Counted from the first letter of the stretch, positions 41,979-51,413 are shown. The stretch: DNA of 64,000 bases from Candidatus Latescibacterota bacterium (GCA_020633725.1 JACKDC010000006.1:124001-188000); one strand, 5' to 3'. The notes: generated by a model not told the origin, from the letters alone. Made by a program: numbers and translations.

Positions 41979-42009
41979 GGGACTCCCTCCTGATGGGTAA
42001 GTGGCGGGG

Positions 42010-42039
42010 AGACTAGCACGCGGGCGCGCCAGCGGTGAA
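42010..42039 (-). promoter_or_regulatory. promoter of the VOC gene
   Basis: On the minus strand TTCACC (42039-42034), 18 bases, then TAGTCT (42015-42010) preceded by TGC. Its -35 overlaps the palindrome at 42037-42056. Confidence 0.5.
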
Positions 42040-42056
42040 TGTTCACGTGAACATTC
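42037..42056. promoter_or_regulatory. perfect 20-bp operator-like palindrome
   Basis: GAATGTTCACGTGAACATTC is perfectly self-complementary. It lies between the DUF2231 stop and the VOC promoter and overlaps the -35 by three bases. A dimeric repressor or activator site is likely; the regulator is unknown. Confidence 0.6.
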
Positions 42057-42060
42057 GCGG

Positions 42061-42612
42061 CTAGTGGTCGTGGTCCTCGGTGCCCTCGGGCATGGTGCCC
42101 AAATCCGAGCCGTCCTCGTCCATGCCGGCGCTGTCGTCCATCCCCTGTGGCGACACCGACTGCGGCACATAGGCCGACGCGGCCCCGTGCTCGTAGACCA
42201 GCGCGCCGCCGAGCTTGCCCGCCCAGGTGACCTGGAGGGCCATGACGATGGCCGTGATCACGAAGAACCAGCGCGCGGTCAGGCCCCAGCGCCCGCCGAG
42301 CAGGCCGAGCAGCCCGAAGCCCAGGCCCACCCACGTGGCGACGAGAAAGCCCTCGGCCTTCTCCTCGTGGGCCTCGATGTACTCGTGCGGCATCACCTTC
42401 TCCACGCGCTCGTGGGTCTCCTCGCCGGACTCCTTGGCGACGAGCCCGCCCACCAGCGTGAACACCAGCAGCACGAGCACCGGCACCCAGGCCGAGCGCT
42501 CGCGCCGGGTGGCCTGGCCCCACCAGAGGCTCACGATGGCGGCCAGGGGGAGCAGGAAGGCGAAGGCGATGGGGAAGTGGACGACGGCGGGGTGAAGTGG
42601 GTCAGGCAGCAT
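42061..42612 (-). CDS. DUF2231-like membrane protein
   Basis: A protein of 183 residues starting L-P-D-P-L-H-P-A-V-V-H-F-P-I-A-F, the hallmark opening of DUF2231 proteins, with four membrane helices and several conserved His. The tail (about 150-183) is acidic and His-rich (D-D-S-A-G-M-D-E-D-G, ending E-D-H-D-H). Family members are thought to handle heme or redox cofactors in membranes, but no reaction is established. The start at 42612 has an AAGGAGG site. Confidence 0.8.
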   Translation of the reverse strand: MLPDPLHPAVVHFPIAFAFLLPLAAIVSLWWGQATRRERSAWVPVLVLLVFTLVGGLVAKESGEETHERVEKVMPHEYIEAHEEKAEGFLVATWVGLGFGLLGLLGGRWGLTARWFFVITAIVMALQVTWAGKLGGALVYEHGAASAYVPQSVSPQGMDDSAGMDEDGSDLGTMPEGTEDHDH

Positions 42613-42865
42613 GGCGGCCTCCTTGGTGGGGCGAGATTGGCACTTCGGGGGGCGGCTGTCAGCAGGGATCTTGGGTCGGCGGGGGTGTCAACGGCGGCGA
42701 CGGTCAGCCGTCGAAGTGACGACACGGCGGACACACTGACGAGGTCGCGTCTTGGCGTGCCGACGCAAGTGATTCTATTGATGGACTTAGGGATTCGCTC
42801 CGTGCGACGCGGGTTGGCACGATTGCTTCGATATACCTCCTGAGTCTCGAACCCAGGAGGACACC

Positions 42866-43255
42866 ATGAACCCAAAGAAGACAAGAACGGGCTGGATCAC
42901 TGCTCCGCTGCTGATGGCGCTCGCACTGATGCTTTTGGCGGCGGTCCCGCCGCAGGCTGTGGCGGGGGATGATGATGATGACGACATGAACATCTCGCAA
43001 TTCCAGCCGATGGGGGATGATGACGATGATGGGGTAAACGGGTGGCTACTCCGCCGGCCAGGGGATGATGATGATGACGACCCACATATCTCCATGTCGC
43101 AGCCCATTGGCGATGATGACGATGACGACTTCAATCGTGGGGTCGTCTGGGACGGGGACGATGACGACCACGGCATGCACGCCCTGCAACCCTTGGAACG
43201 GCTCTACCTCTTGATGATGTCCCCGATAGGCCTCTTCTACGCCGCGACAATCTAG
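42866..43255 (+). CDS. secreted Asp-rich repeat protein (possible multi-peptide precursor)
   Basis: A protein of 129 residues with an AGGAGGA site. A signal peptide ends at A-V-A-G (33-34). The mature part is five repeats of G-(D)4-6 followed by a short variable segment: M-N-I-S-Q-F-Q-P-M, G-V-N-G-W-L-L-R-R-P, P-H-I-S-M-S-Q-P-I, F-N-R-G-V-V-W-D, and a last one with a hydrophobic tail L-Y-L-L-M-M-S-P-I-G-L-F-Y. Acidic spacers between short peptides recall pheromone precursors; calcium binding is the other obvious option. G+C is lower than the window average. It is unlike any family I know. A smaller protein with the same G-D-D-x-D-D-D-F-N block and a TPR-sigma54 regulator follow. Confidence 0.65.
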   Translation: MNPKKTRTGWITAPLLMALALMLLAAVPPQAVAGDDDDDDMNISQFQPMGDDDDDGVNGWLLRRPGDDDDDDPHISMSQPIGDDDDDDFNRGVVWDGDDDDHGMHALQPLERLYLLMMSPIGLFYAATI

Positions 43256-43367
43256 CGTAGCATCGGTCAATCAGTAGAGGATCAGAGCGAGCTCTGCCCG
43301 ATCGGCAGCCGCGCCTCGTCGGGCGGCTCGGTGCTGGCCTTTGGCTAGGCCCTAATCATGCCTCACG

Positions 43368-43399
43368 GCCCTTCCCCCTGCCCAAGGGGAGGGGCTTTT
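43368..43399 (+). terminator. Rho-independent terminator after the Asp-rich repeat gene
   Basis: A 10-bp stem (GCCCTTCCCC with GGGGAGGGGC, one G-T pair), an eight-base loop, then CTTTTGGCTTT. It separates the repeat-protein gene from the promoter at 43404. Confidence 0.75.
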
Positions 43400-43403
43400 G
43401 GCT

Positions 43404-43432
43404 TTGACTACAACATTCCTTTCGGCTAGAAT
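43404..43432 (+). promoter_or_regulatory. sigma70 promoter for the small peptide / regulator unit
   Basis: TTGACT, 17 bases, then TAGAAT. This is one of the best promoter matches in the window and lies about 190 bases before the ATG at 43632. Confidence 0.65.
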
Positions 43433-43498
43433 CCTTATACGCGCATCAGTGCATTGGAGGAGAAGCTCCGAGTCCTGCACCGTTCCCACAACCTCCCC

Positions 43499-43630
43499 AT
43501 GGCTACCTTCCTTGGTGGCGCAAGCTGTGCAGGATTCAAGTACCAGCTCTTCCCGATAGAGCCTGATTCCTCCGCGCGCCAGTATCGGACTCTGTCTGGC
43601 CTCGCTGGCGCGGTTTTAAGGAGCCGATGA
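43499..43630 (+). CDS. possible 43-residue leader peptide
   Basis: An ATG at 43499 opens 43 codons (M-A-T-F-L-G-G-A-S-C-A-G-F...) ending at TGA one base before the start of the small peptide gene. There is no Shine-Dalgarno sequence before it and no known domain. It could couple translation or be chance. Confidence 0.2.
   Translation: MATFLGGASCAGFKYQLFPIEPDSSARQYRTLSGLAGAVLRSR
43516..43531 (+). promoter_or_regulatory. sigma54-like -24/-12 element
   Basis: TGGCGCAAGCTGTGCA has the invariant GG and GC at the required 10-base spacing and matches TGGCAC-N5-TTGCA at most other places. It is about 100 bases before the peptide gene at 43632 and would suit control by the adjacent sigma54 activator. 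Confidence 0.35.
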
Positions 43631-43631
43631 G

Positions 43632-43868
43632 ATGACGCGGTCAAAGCGCTGCACATATCTAATTCTCCTAGTCCTGCTGCTGGTCTTCAGCATGGCCCAC
43701 CCTGTAGTCGCTAGAGATCCCGCATGGGGTCCGGAGGACTACCACTTCTCCTCGACAAACGGTGCCGGCAGCTTGGGGGATGACTATGATGACGATTTCA
43801 ACATCACAGACTCGATCCTCTATGAGCTGTTCAAGTCGTGGACTCATTGGATGTTCCTGCTAGCCTAA
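43632..43868 (+). CDS. small secreted peptide with a G-D-D-Y-D-D-D-F-N block
   Basis: A protein of 78 residues with an AAGGAG site. A signal peptide (K-R-C-T-Y-L-I-L-L-V-L-L-L-V-F-S) ends near V-V-A-R. The mature part, about 50 residues, has an acidic block (49-57) matching the G-D-D-D-D-D-D-F-N unit of the repeat protein at 42866. It ends in a hydrophobic aromatic segment S-I-L-Y-E-L-F-K-S-W-T-H-W-M-F-L-L-A. The TPR-sigma54 regulator starts 29 bases later in the same direction. Size, export signal and neighbour suggest a signalling peptide; this is inference. Confidence 0.6.
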   Translation: MTRSKRCTYLILLVLLLVFSMAHPVVARDPAWGPEDYHFSSTNGAGSLGDDYDDDFNITDSILYELFKSWTHWMFLLA

Positions 43869-43897
43869 ACTAGACTGCCAGGGGAGCCGGTCGTCGG

Positions 43898-46267
<2,370 letters not shown>

Positions 46268-46297
46268 CAGCATCTCCCACGATTCCCCCACGACACG

Positions 46298-46319
46298 CGC
46301 GCAGGCGCACGCCTGCGCG
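46298..46319. promoter_or_regulatory. inverted repeat before brnT
   Basis: CGCGCAGGCG, CA, CGCCTGCGCG: perfect 10-bp arms. It lies 30 bases after the regulator stop and touches the -35 box of the brnT promoter, so it may be the BrnA operator or a terminator hairpin without a T-run. Confidence 0.5.
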
Positions 46320-46322
46320 TGC

Positions 46323-46351
46323 TTGACGTTGACGGGGAATATGCATAGCAT
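46323..46351 (+). promoter_or_regulatory. promoter of brnTA
   Basis: TTGACG, 17 bases, then TAGCAT (46346-46351). The -10 lies inside the first codons of brnT if ATG 46341 is used, so either the true promoter is further upstream or brnT starts later. Confidence 0.4.
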
Positions 46352-46634
46352 ACATACGCGCATCGAGTGGGATCCGCGCAAGGCCATGGCGAACCGGCTC
46401 AAGCACGGCGTCAGGTTCTCGGATGCCGAAGCGGTCCTTTTCGACCCCGTTGCTCTGACTCGTGACGACCCGGACGCAATCGGAGAGGCGCGCTTTGTCA
46501 CCGTAGGAGTCGACGCCGCCGGCCGAGTGCTGGTTCTCGTCTACACCTATCGCGAGGATCGGATTCGTATCGTTTCGGTCCGCAAGGCAACCCGCAAGGA
46601 GAAAGCCCAGTATGAGGAAGGAATACGACTTTAG
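46341..46634 (+). CDS. brnT: BrnT-family ribonuclease toxin
   Basis: A protein of 97 residues. It has the typical opening I-E-W-D-P-R-K-A-M-A-N-R-L-K-H-G-V-R-F-S and the strands R-F-V-T-V-G-V, V-L-V-L-V-Y-T-Y-R and R-I-V-S-V-R-K-A. BrnT is a RelE-fold mRNA-cleaving toxin that is neutralised by BrnA. ATG 46341 is chosen over a TTG at 46323. The end overlaps brnA by 23 bases, as is usual for this pair. It carries the Lys, Arg and Tyr residues expected of an active toxin, so it looks intact. Confidence 0.88.
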   Translation: MHSIHTRIEWDPRKAMANRLKHGVRFSDAEAVLFDPVALTRDDPDAIGEARFVTVGVDAAGRVLVLVYTYREDRIRIVSVRKATRKEKAQYEEGIRL

Positions 46635-46863
46635 CGGTGGCAAGCGGGGCGCCGTGGTCCCCGCGAAAGGGAAGACTCGGATCACGATCCTGCTAGACAA
46701 CGAGGTCATCGAGGAGTTTCGACGGCGGGCGGACTCAGCCGGTCGCGGCTACCAGACGATGATCAACGACGCCCTCCGCGAACATCTCAGCAAGTCGAGC
46801 AAGCCCCTGGATGCACGAACGCTGCGCCGGATCTTGCGGGAAGAACTTCAGCGCTCGGAGTAG
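46612..46863 (+). CDS. brnA: BrnA-family antitoxin
   Basis: A protein of 83 residues with the ribbon-helix-helix pattern K-T-R-I-T-I-L-L-D-N-E-V-I-E-E-F-R-R-R-A and G-R-G-Y-Q-T-M-I-N-D-A-L-R of BrnA antitoxins. It should bind BrnT and repress the operon by binding palindromic DNA; the inverted repeat at 46298-46319 is the candidate site. ATG 46612 is preceded by AAGGAG. Confidence 0.88.
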   Translation: MRKEYDFSGGKRGAVVPAKGKTRITILLDNEVIEEFRRRADSAGRGYQTMINDALREHLSKSSKPLDARTLRRILREELQRSE

Positions 46864-47184
46864 CGAAGAGGCGGAAGGACACGGCGCTGGAGTCCGTCGG
46901 CGCCGCGGATACTTGCACGCCTTTCGTGCTGTGTGATTGCACGCCATCCGTGCCATGTCCTTGCCCCGCAGCAAGATCCGGGCACGCCACCAGTGCCGGT
47001 AGCCCATGTTGCGGGCGAATCTTGACCACGAAGTGGTGAATTTGCACGTCGCCCCCCCCTTCCCCGCGGCCCGGCTCCGAATATTACATCAAGGCAACGG
47101 CTTGCGGCGTCGATCCTCCCGATAACGCCCACCGCCAGCCGCGCCTGCGGCGACCCCTGGGCACTGCCAGAGGAGCGAACCGCC
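46864..47184. other. non-coding region with tandem inverted repeats
   Basis: The 321 bases after brnA hold two copies of a 17-bp unit, TTGCACGCCTTTCGTGC (46913-46929) and TTGCACGCCATCCGTGC (46937-46953). They have a 24-base period, and each contains GCACG...CGTGC arms. A further GGCAC...GTGCC pair lies near 46980 and TTGACC near 47030. No gene is visible. The first half could be an operator array or the remains of a gene. Confidence 0.55.
46913..46953. repeat. two tandem GCACG-N5-CGTGC inverted repeats
   Basis: Two 17-bp units differ at two positions and start 24 bases apart, so their dyad centres lie on roughly similar faces of the helix. Confidence 0.6.
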
Positions 47185-48348
47185 ATGCGCGCCATCATCG
47201 GCCACAGCGACGACGTCGAGACGTCGGACGCGATCGACGACGTCATCCGCCAATGCCGGGACCAGCTGGGCGGCGGCACCCCCAAGGCCGGCCTCCTCTT
47301 CATGTCGGTGGACTACGAGCACCAGGTCGTGCTCGACGCCATCGCGCGCGCCTGGCCCGGCCTGCCCGTGATCGGCGCCAGCAGCGACGGCGAGGTCTCC
47401 TCCCACGCCGGCTTCACCATGGACTCCGTGCTGCTCACGCTGCTCTGCGATGACCAGGTGGACGTCCACCTGGGCCTCGGCCACAACCTGAGCCAGGACA
47501 TCGACGCGGCCGTCGCCCAGGCGCTCGGCGCCATCCCCGCGGGCGAGACGCCCTCGCTCGCGCTCACCACCTTCGCGCCCTCCACCGACGCCAGCGAAGT
47601 GCTGCGCGCCATCAACCGCCGCCTCCCGGGCATCCCCTGCCCCGTGGTCGGCGGGCTGAGCGGCGACCATCGCGAGTTCTCGCGCATGCTCGAGTTCTGC
47701 GGCACCGAGGTGCTGCACGACTCGCTGCCGATCCTCTTCCTCACCGGCGACATCACGGTGAGCTGGGGCATCGGCTCCGGCTGGGAGCCGATCGGCGAGT
47801 TCCGCGAGATCACCAGGTCGGCGGGGCACATCATCCAGGAGATCGACGGCGCGCCGGCCCTGGACGTCTACAAGCTCTACTACGGCGAGGTGAGCCAGGG
47901 CAGCCTCGGCGAATACCCGCTCGCCGTCTACGAGGACGGCGCCGACGCCGAGTGGAGCCTCCGCGCGGTGCTGGGGACGGACGCGGAGACGGGCGAGGTG
48001 CGCCTCGCCGGCGGCGTGGCTCCGGGCAGCCGCGTGCGCATGACCGAAGTGGTCACGGACGGCATCCTGTCCGGCACGATGGAGTCGGTGCGACAGGCCG
48101 CGAAGCGCTACCCCGGCAAGCAGCCCGAGCTGGCCCTGCTCTTCACCTGCGCCGCGCGCAAGTGGGTGCTCGGCTCGCGCGCGGAGAGCGAGCTCGACAG
48201 CGTCCTCTCCGAGCTGCCCAAGCTCGGCTTCGGCGAGCTGGACCTCGCGGGCCTCTATGTGTTCGGCGAGATCGCCCCGCCCCAGGACGGCGGCGAGTCC
48301 TGCCTGCACAACGAGACCTGCATCACGGTGCTGATCGGAAGCGAGTAG
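47185..48348 (+). CDS. FIST-domain sensory protein
   Basis: A protein of 387 residues covering FIST_N (about 30-225: A-G-L-L-F-M-S-V-D...P-V-I-G-A-S-S-D-G-E-V...G-I-G-S-G-W) and FIST_C (about 235-385: D-G-A-P-A-L-D-V-Y...C-A-A-R-K-W-V-L-G-S-R...G-L-Y-V-F-G-E-I...L-H-N-E-T). FIST modules sense small molecules, perhaps amino acids, for signalling proteins. The kinase gene begins 5 bases downstream and has no input domain of its own, so this protein is very likely its sensor. SD GAGGAG. Confidence 0.92.
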   Translation: MRAIIGHSDDVETSDAIDDVIRQCRDQLGGGTPKAGLLFMSVDYEHQVVLDAIARAWPGLPVIGASSDGEVSSHAGFTMDSVLLTLLCDDQVDVHLGLGHNLSQDIDAAVAQALGAIPAGETPSLALTTFAPSTDASEVLRAINRRLPGIPCPVVGGLSGDHREFSRMLEFCGTEVLHDSLPILFLTGDITVSWGIGSGWEPIGEFREITRSAGHIIQEIDGAPALDVYKLYYGEVSQGSLGEYPLAVYEDGADAEWSLRAVLGTDAETGEVRLAGGVAPGSRVRMTEVVTDGILSGTMESVRQAAKRYPGKQPELALLFTCAARKWVLGSRAESELDSVLSELPKLGFGELDLAGLYVFGEIAPPQDGGESCLHNETCITVLIGSE

Positions 48349-48353
48349 TCCCA

Positions 48354-49727
48354 GTGTCGCGCACCGTCGAAGAAATGGAGGCCGAACTCCGGCGCCTCGC
48401 CAAGGAGCTGAAGCGGTCCCAGCGGGCCGCGGAGCAGTGGCGGCGCACGGCGGAGACCTCCGACTCGATGTCCTCGCAGGGCAAGCGGGCGCTCATGAAG
48501 AGCTACCGCGAGCTGGGCGAGTCGGTGACGGCCCTCCAGGAGGAGAAGGCGCGCGCCGAGCGGGCGAGCGCGTCGAAGAGCCGTTTCCTGGCGGTGATGA
48601 GCCACGAGATCCGCACGCCGATGAACGGCATGATCGGCATGCTCGAGCTGCTGCTGCACACCGCGCTCGATCGCGAACAGCAGGAGCTCGCGCAGGTCGC
48701 GCACGAGTCGGCGTCGGCGTTGCTGCAGATCCTCAACGACATCCTCGACTACTCCAAGATCGAAGCCGACGCGCTCACCTTCGAAGAGCGCGAGATCGAC
48801 ATCGCGAACTTCGTGACGAAGCTGGTGGAGAGCATGCGTTCGGCGGCGTCGTCCAAGGGGCTTGCGCTGCGCGCGACGGTGGAGCCCGGCGTCCCGCGCC
48901 TCGTGCTTGGCGACCCGGTGCGCATCCGCCAGGTGCTGGCGAACCTCGTGGGCAACGCGATCAAGTTCACCGCCCAGGGCGAGGTGGTCGTGCGGGTGCG
49001 TCCGGGTTCGGGCCCGACGCGGCTCGGCTTCGCCGTGAGCGACACGGGCATCGGCATCGAGGCCGACAAGCTCACGCTGATCTTCGAGATGTTCAGCCAG
49101 GAGGACGAGAGCACCACGCGCCGCTTCGGCGGCACCGGGCTCGGCCTCGCCATCTGCCGGAATCTCGTCGAGCGGATGGGCGGGTCGATCGTGGCCGAGA
49201 GCATGAAGGGCGTGGGCAGCGTCTTCCACTTCGAGATCGAGGCGCCGCCGGTGGTCCGCGATGCGGACGCCGCGGTGCCCACCGGCATCGCGGCGACGAC
49301 GGATCCCCTGCACGGCGCCGAGGGGCTGCGCGTTCTCGTCGCCGACGACAACGCCACGAACCGCCTGCTCGCCCGGCGCATGCTCGAGAAGCTCGGCGCG
49401 CAGGTGGAGACCGCCGCCGACGGTGCGGAGGCGGTGGCGCGGGCTGCCGAGGCGACCTTCGATCTCATCCTCATGGACTGCGCGATGCCCGAGCTCGACG
49501 GCATCCAGGCCACGCAGCGAATCCGCGCGCTGGCGGGCCCACGCGGCCGCGTGCCGATCGTGGCGCTGACCGCGCTGGCCAGCCAGTCGGATCGCGAGTT
49601 CTGTCTCAGCCACGGGATGGATGGCTACATCGTCAAGCCATTCAGTCTCGGCGCGCTGCGCGAGACGCTCGCGCGCCTCGCAGCGCCCGCCGCGCAGGAC
49701 GAGCCGCTGCCCACCGGGGGAAGCTAG
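48354..49727 (+). CDS. hybrid histidine kinase with receiver domain
   Basis: A protein of 457 residues starting at GTG 48354. Residues 1-75 are a coiled coil. The HisKA H-box is S-H-E-I-R-T-P-M-N-G-M (about 82-92). The ATPase has N-box L-V-G-N-A-I-K-F, D-T-G-I-G-I and G-G-T-G-L-G-L-A. The C-terminal receiver (about 325-445) has acidic D-D-N at its start, phospho-acceptor Asp in L-I-L-M-D-C-A-M-P, and the Lys in V-K-P-F. There is no membrane or sensor domain, so input should come from the FIST protein encoded 5 bases upstream. No output regulator is adjacent. Confidence 0.93.
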   Translation: MSRTVEEMEAELRRLAKELKRSQRAAEQWRRTAETSDSMSSQGKRALMKSYRELGESVTALQEEKARAERASASKSRFLAVMSHEIRTPMNGMIGMLELLLHTALDREQQELAQVAHESASALLQILNDILDYSKIEADALTFEEREIDIANFVTKLVESMRSAASSKGLALRATVEPGVPRLVLGDPVRIRQVLANLVGNAIKFTAQGEVVVRVRPGSGPTRLGFAVSDTGIGIEADKLTLIFEMFSQEDESTTRRFGGTGLGLAICRNLVERMGGSIVAESMKGVGSVFHFEIEAPPVVRDADAAVPTGIAATTDPLHGAEGLRVLVADDNATNRLLARRMLEKLGAQVETAADGAEAVARAAEATFDLILMDCAMPELDGIQATQRIRALAGPRGRVPIVALTALASQSDREFCLSHGMDGYIVKPFSLGALRETLARLAAPAAQDEPLPTGGS

Positions 49728-49787
49728 GCCGCTCTTGCGCGGGCCTGGTCGATCCGACACACTCCGTCCCTCACGACGGAGGTTCCC

Positions 49788-50186
49788 ATGCGCCCGCTGG
49801 CCGTGTTCGCGGTGCTCGTCCTGCTGTTCGTGCCGCGGCTTGCGTGCGCCGACACCGTCGACGACACGCTCACCACCAACGAAGTCATGGCCTTCGGGAT
49901 AAACACCTACCTGGTCTTCCTCGAGGTCTCCGAGCTCACGGCCCAGCCGCCGCGCCTGTTGCTCGCCGCGGCCGGCGGCCTCACCGGCGCCGCGACGCTG
50001 GCCTTCAAGGACTACGACGGCAGCCTCTTCAGTGCCTTCCTCACGGGGATGGCGGCGGCGGACCTGGTGCTGGGGGGCGTGCTGGTCGTGCAGAACCGCC
50101 GTCTGCGGGTGGCGCTCGCCCCGGTGCTCCAGCCCGCCCCCGGGGGCGGGTATGCCACCGGTCTCCAGTTCACCGCGCAGTTCTGA
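49788..50186 (+). CDS. small membrane or exported protein of unknown function
   Basis: A protein of 132 residues with a GGAGG site. A signal peptide (about 1-21, ending C-A-D) is followed by hydrophobic segments near 56-74 and 82-100 and a C-terminal stretch ending G-L-Q-F-T-A-Q-F. The final Phe and amphipathic end may point to an outer-membrane strand, but the protein is too small to be sure. It carries the CCCCCGGGGG palindrome near its C terminus. The next gene starts 10 bases later. Confidence 0.65.
   Translation: MRPLAVFAVLVLLFVPRLACADTVDDTLTTNEVMAFGINTYLVFLEVSELTAQPPRLLLAAAGGLTGAATLAFKDYDGSLFSAFLTGMAAADLVLGGVLVVQNRRLRVALAPVLQPAPGGGYATGLQFTAQF
50133..50150. repeat. CCCCCGGGGG palindrome, copy 8 (in a gene)
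   Basis: A perfect 18-bp palindrome, read as P-A-P-G-G-G-Y near the end of the 132-residue protein. Confidence 0.9.
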
Positions 50187-50196
50187 GAGGAGTCTC

Positions 50197-50985
50197 ATGG
50201 CCCGCCTGCTGCTCGCCCACTGGAACGCCGCCGAAGCCGACGAACGCGCCGCCCGCCTGCGCAAGGCCGGCCACGACGTCACCGTGATCAGCGCGCCGCA
50301 GTCGCCGGCCGAGTACAAGCGGCTGGCGTCGAGCGCGCTGGATGCGGTGGTGATCGACCTCGCGCGCATGCCGAGCCACGGCCGCGAGCTGGGCGGCTGG
50401 CTGCGGCGCAACCGGACGAGCCGCCATCTGCCGCTGGTCTTCGTGGAAGGCGACCCCGACAAGACCGCCCGCACACGCGCGCTGCTCCCCGACGCCACCT
50501 TCACGAGCTGGCGCGGGATCCGCGGCGCCATCGCGCGCGCCATGGCCGCGCCTCCGTCCAAGCCCGCCGTGCCGGGCGCGATGGCCGGCTACTCGGGGCA
50601 GTCGCTGCCCACCAAGCTCGGCGTGAAGGCCGGCGACAGGGTGATCCTGCTCGGCGCGCCGCCCGACTTCGCCGACACGCTGGGCACGCTGCCCGCCGAC
50701 GTCACCCTGCGCCACCGCGCCTCGGGCCGAGCGCGCATCGTCCTGCTGTTTGCCGCCCGCGCGGCCGACCTGACCCGCCGCTGGCCCGGCGCCACCAAGG
50801 CCGTGGCCGACGGCGGCCGCCTCTGGATCTGCTGGCCCAAGCAGGCGTCCGGGGTGGCGACGGACATCACCCAGCACGCCGTGCGCGCCCACGGCCTCGA
50901 CCGCGGCTGGGTGGACTTCAAGATCGCGGCGATCGACGCCACCTGGTCGGGCCTCGCCTTCGCCCGCCGGGAAAGCAAGGGCTGA
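50197..50985 (+). CDS. receiver-like domain fused to DUF3052-like domain
   Basis: A protein of 262 residues with a GAGAGGAG site. Residues 1-115 have the order of a response-regulator receiver (M-A-R-L-L-L-A-H-W...D-A-V-V-I-D-L-A-R-M-P...L-P-L-V-F-V-E-G). The acidic pair after strand 1 is missing, but an Asp remains at the end of strand 3. Residues about 128-255 (Y-S-G-Q-S-L-P-T-K-L-G-V-K-A-G-D-R-V-I-L-L-G-A-P) match DUF3052, usually a stand-alone protein of about 130 residues. The receiver is probably unable to take part in normal phosphorelay. Function unknown. Confidence 0.7.
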   Translation: MARLLLAHWNAAEADERAARLRKAGHDVTVISAPQSPAEYKRLASSALDAVVIDLARMPSHGRELGGWLRRNRTSRHLPLVFVEGDPDKTARTRALLPDATFTSWRGIRGAIARAMAAPPSKPAVPGAMAGYSGQSLPTKLGVKAGDRVILLGAPPDFADTLGTLPADVTLRHRASGRARIVLLFAARAADLTRRWPGATKAVADGGRLWICWPKQASGVATDITQHAVRAHGLDRGWVDFKIAAIDATWSGLAFARRESKG

Positions 50986-51010
50986 CAAATCGCCGATGTC
51001 GGACTAAATT
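50982..51010 (+). promoter_or_regulatory. promoter giving a nearly leaderless VOC mRNA
   Basis: CTGACA, 17 bases, then TAAATT (51005-51010). The start point would fall at or next to the ATG at 51018, which has no convincing Shine-Dalgarno sequence. Confidence 0.5.
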
Positions 51011-51017
51011 GGGAATC

Positions 51018-51401
51018 ATGAGCGACGACACCCTCGGCAAGATCGGCTGGTTCGACCTCACCGTCCCCGACGCGGACGCGGTGAGCGCGTTCTACGCCCA
51101 GGTGGCCGGCTGGACCCCCAAGGCCCACCCCATGGACGGCTACGACGACTACGAGATGCTCGCCCCCGACGGCGACTGCGCCGCCGGCATCTGCCACGCC
51201 CGGGGCTCCAACGCCAAGGTGCCGCCCCAGTGGCTGCTCTACATCAGCGTCGCCGACGTCGACGCCGCCGCGGCCCGCGCGACCTCGCTGGGCGGCGCCG
51301 TCCTCGACGGACCCCGCAGCATGGGCGGCGGCCGGCTGGCGGTGATCCGCGACCCGGCCGGCGCCGTCGCCGCGCTCTGGCAAGCCTCCGCCGAGGACTG
51401 A
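51018..51401 (+). CDS. VOC-family protein
   Basis: A protein of 127 residues with one glyoxalase/bleomycin-resistance-type fold built from two beta-alpha-beta-beta-beta modules. It opens I-G-W-F-D-L-T-V-P-D-A-D-A-V-S-A-F-Y and closes R-L-A-V-I-R-D-P-A-G-A-V-A-A-L-W. ATG 51018 has no good SD and sits at the predicted transcription start. Substrate unknown. It differs from the VOC lipoprotein at 41532-41978. Confidence 0.85.
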   Translation: MSDDTLGKIGWFDLTVPDADAVSAFYAQVAGWTPKAHPMDGYDDYEMLAPDGDCAAGICHARGSNAKVPPQWLLYISVADVDAAAARATSLGGAVLDGPRSMGGGRLAVIRDPAGAVAALWQASAED

Positions 51402-51413
51402 GGCATCTAGAAC

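Larger units (their letters stand above)
43256..43631 (+). other. leader and regulatory region before the small peptide gene
   Basis: The 376 bases hold a terminator (43368-43399), a good sigma70 promoter (43404-43432), a sigma54-like site (43516-43531) and a possible 43-codon leader reading frame (43499-43630) that ends one base before the next start. G+C is distinctly lower than in the flanks. Confidence 0.6.

Noticed and set aside
42817..42832. TGGCACG before the Asp-rich repeat gene as a sigma54 promoter
   Set aside because: The -24 half is a perfect match, but the -12 GC is not at the required spacing (the bases there are TC).
42960..43170. GATGAT-type repeats as a sequencing or slippage artefact
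   Set aside because: The Asp runs are interrupted by different in-frame segments, the whole frame stays open with signal peptide and SD, and the same block recurs in the next gene. Slippage may still change run length.
46913..46953. Tandem repeats as a CRISPR array
   Set aside because: Only two units of 17 bp with 7-base spacing; no spacer-length gap and no cas gene.
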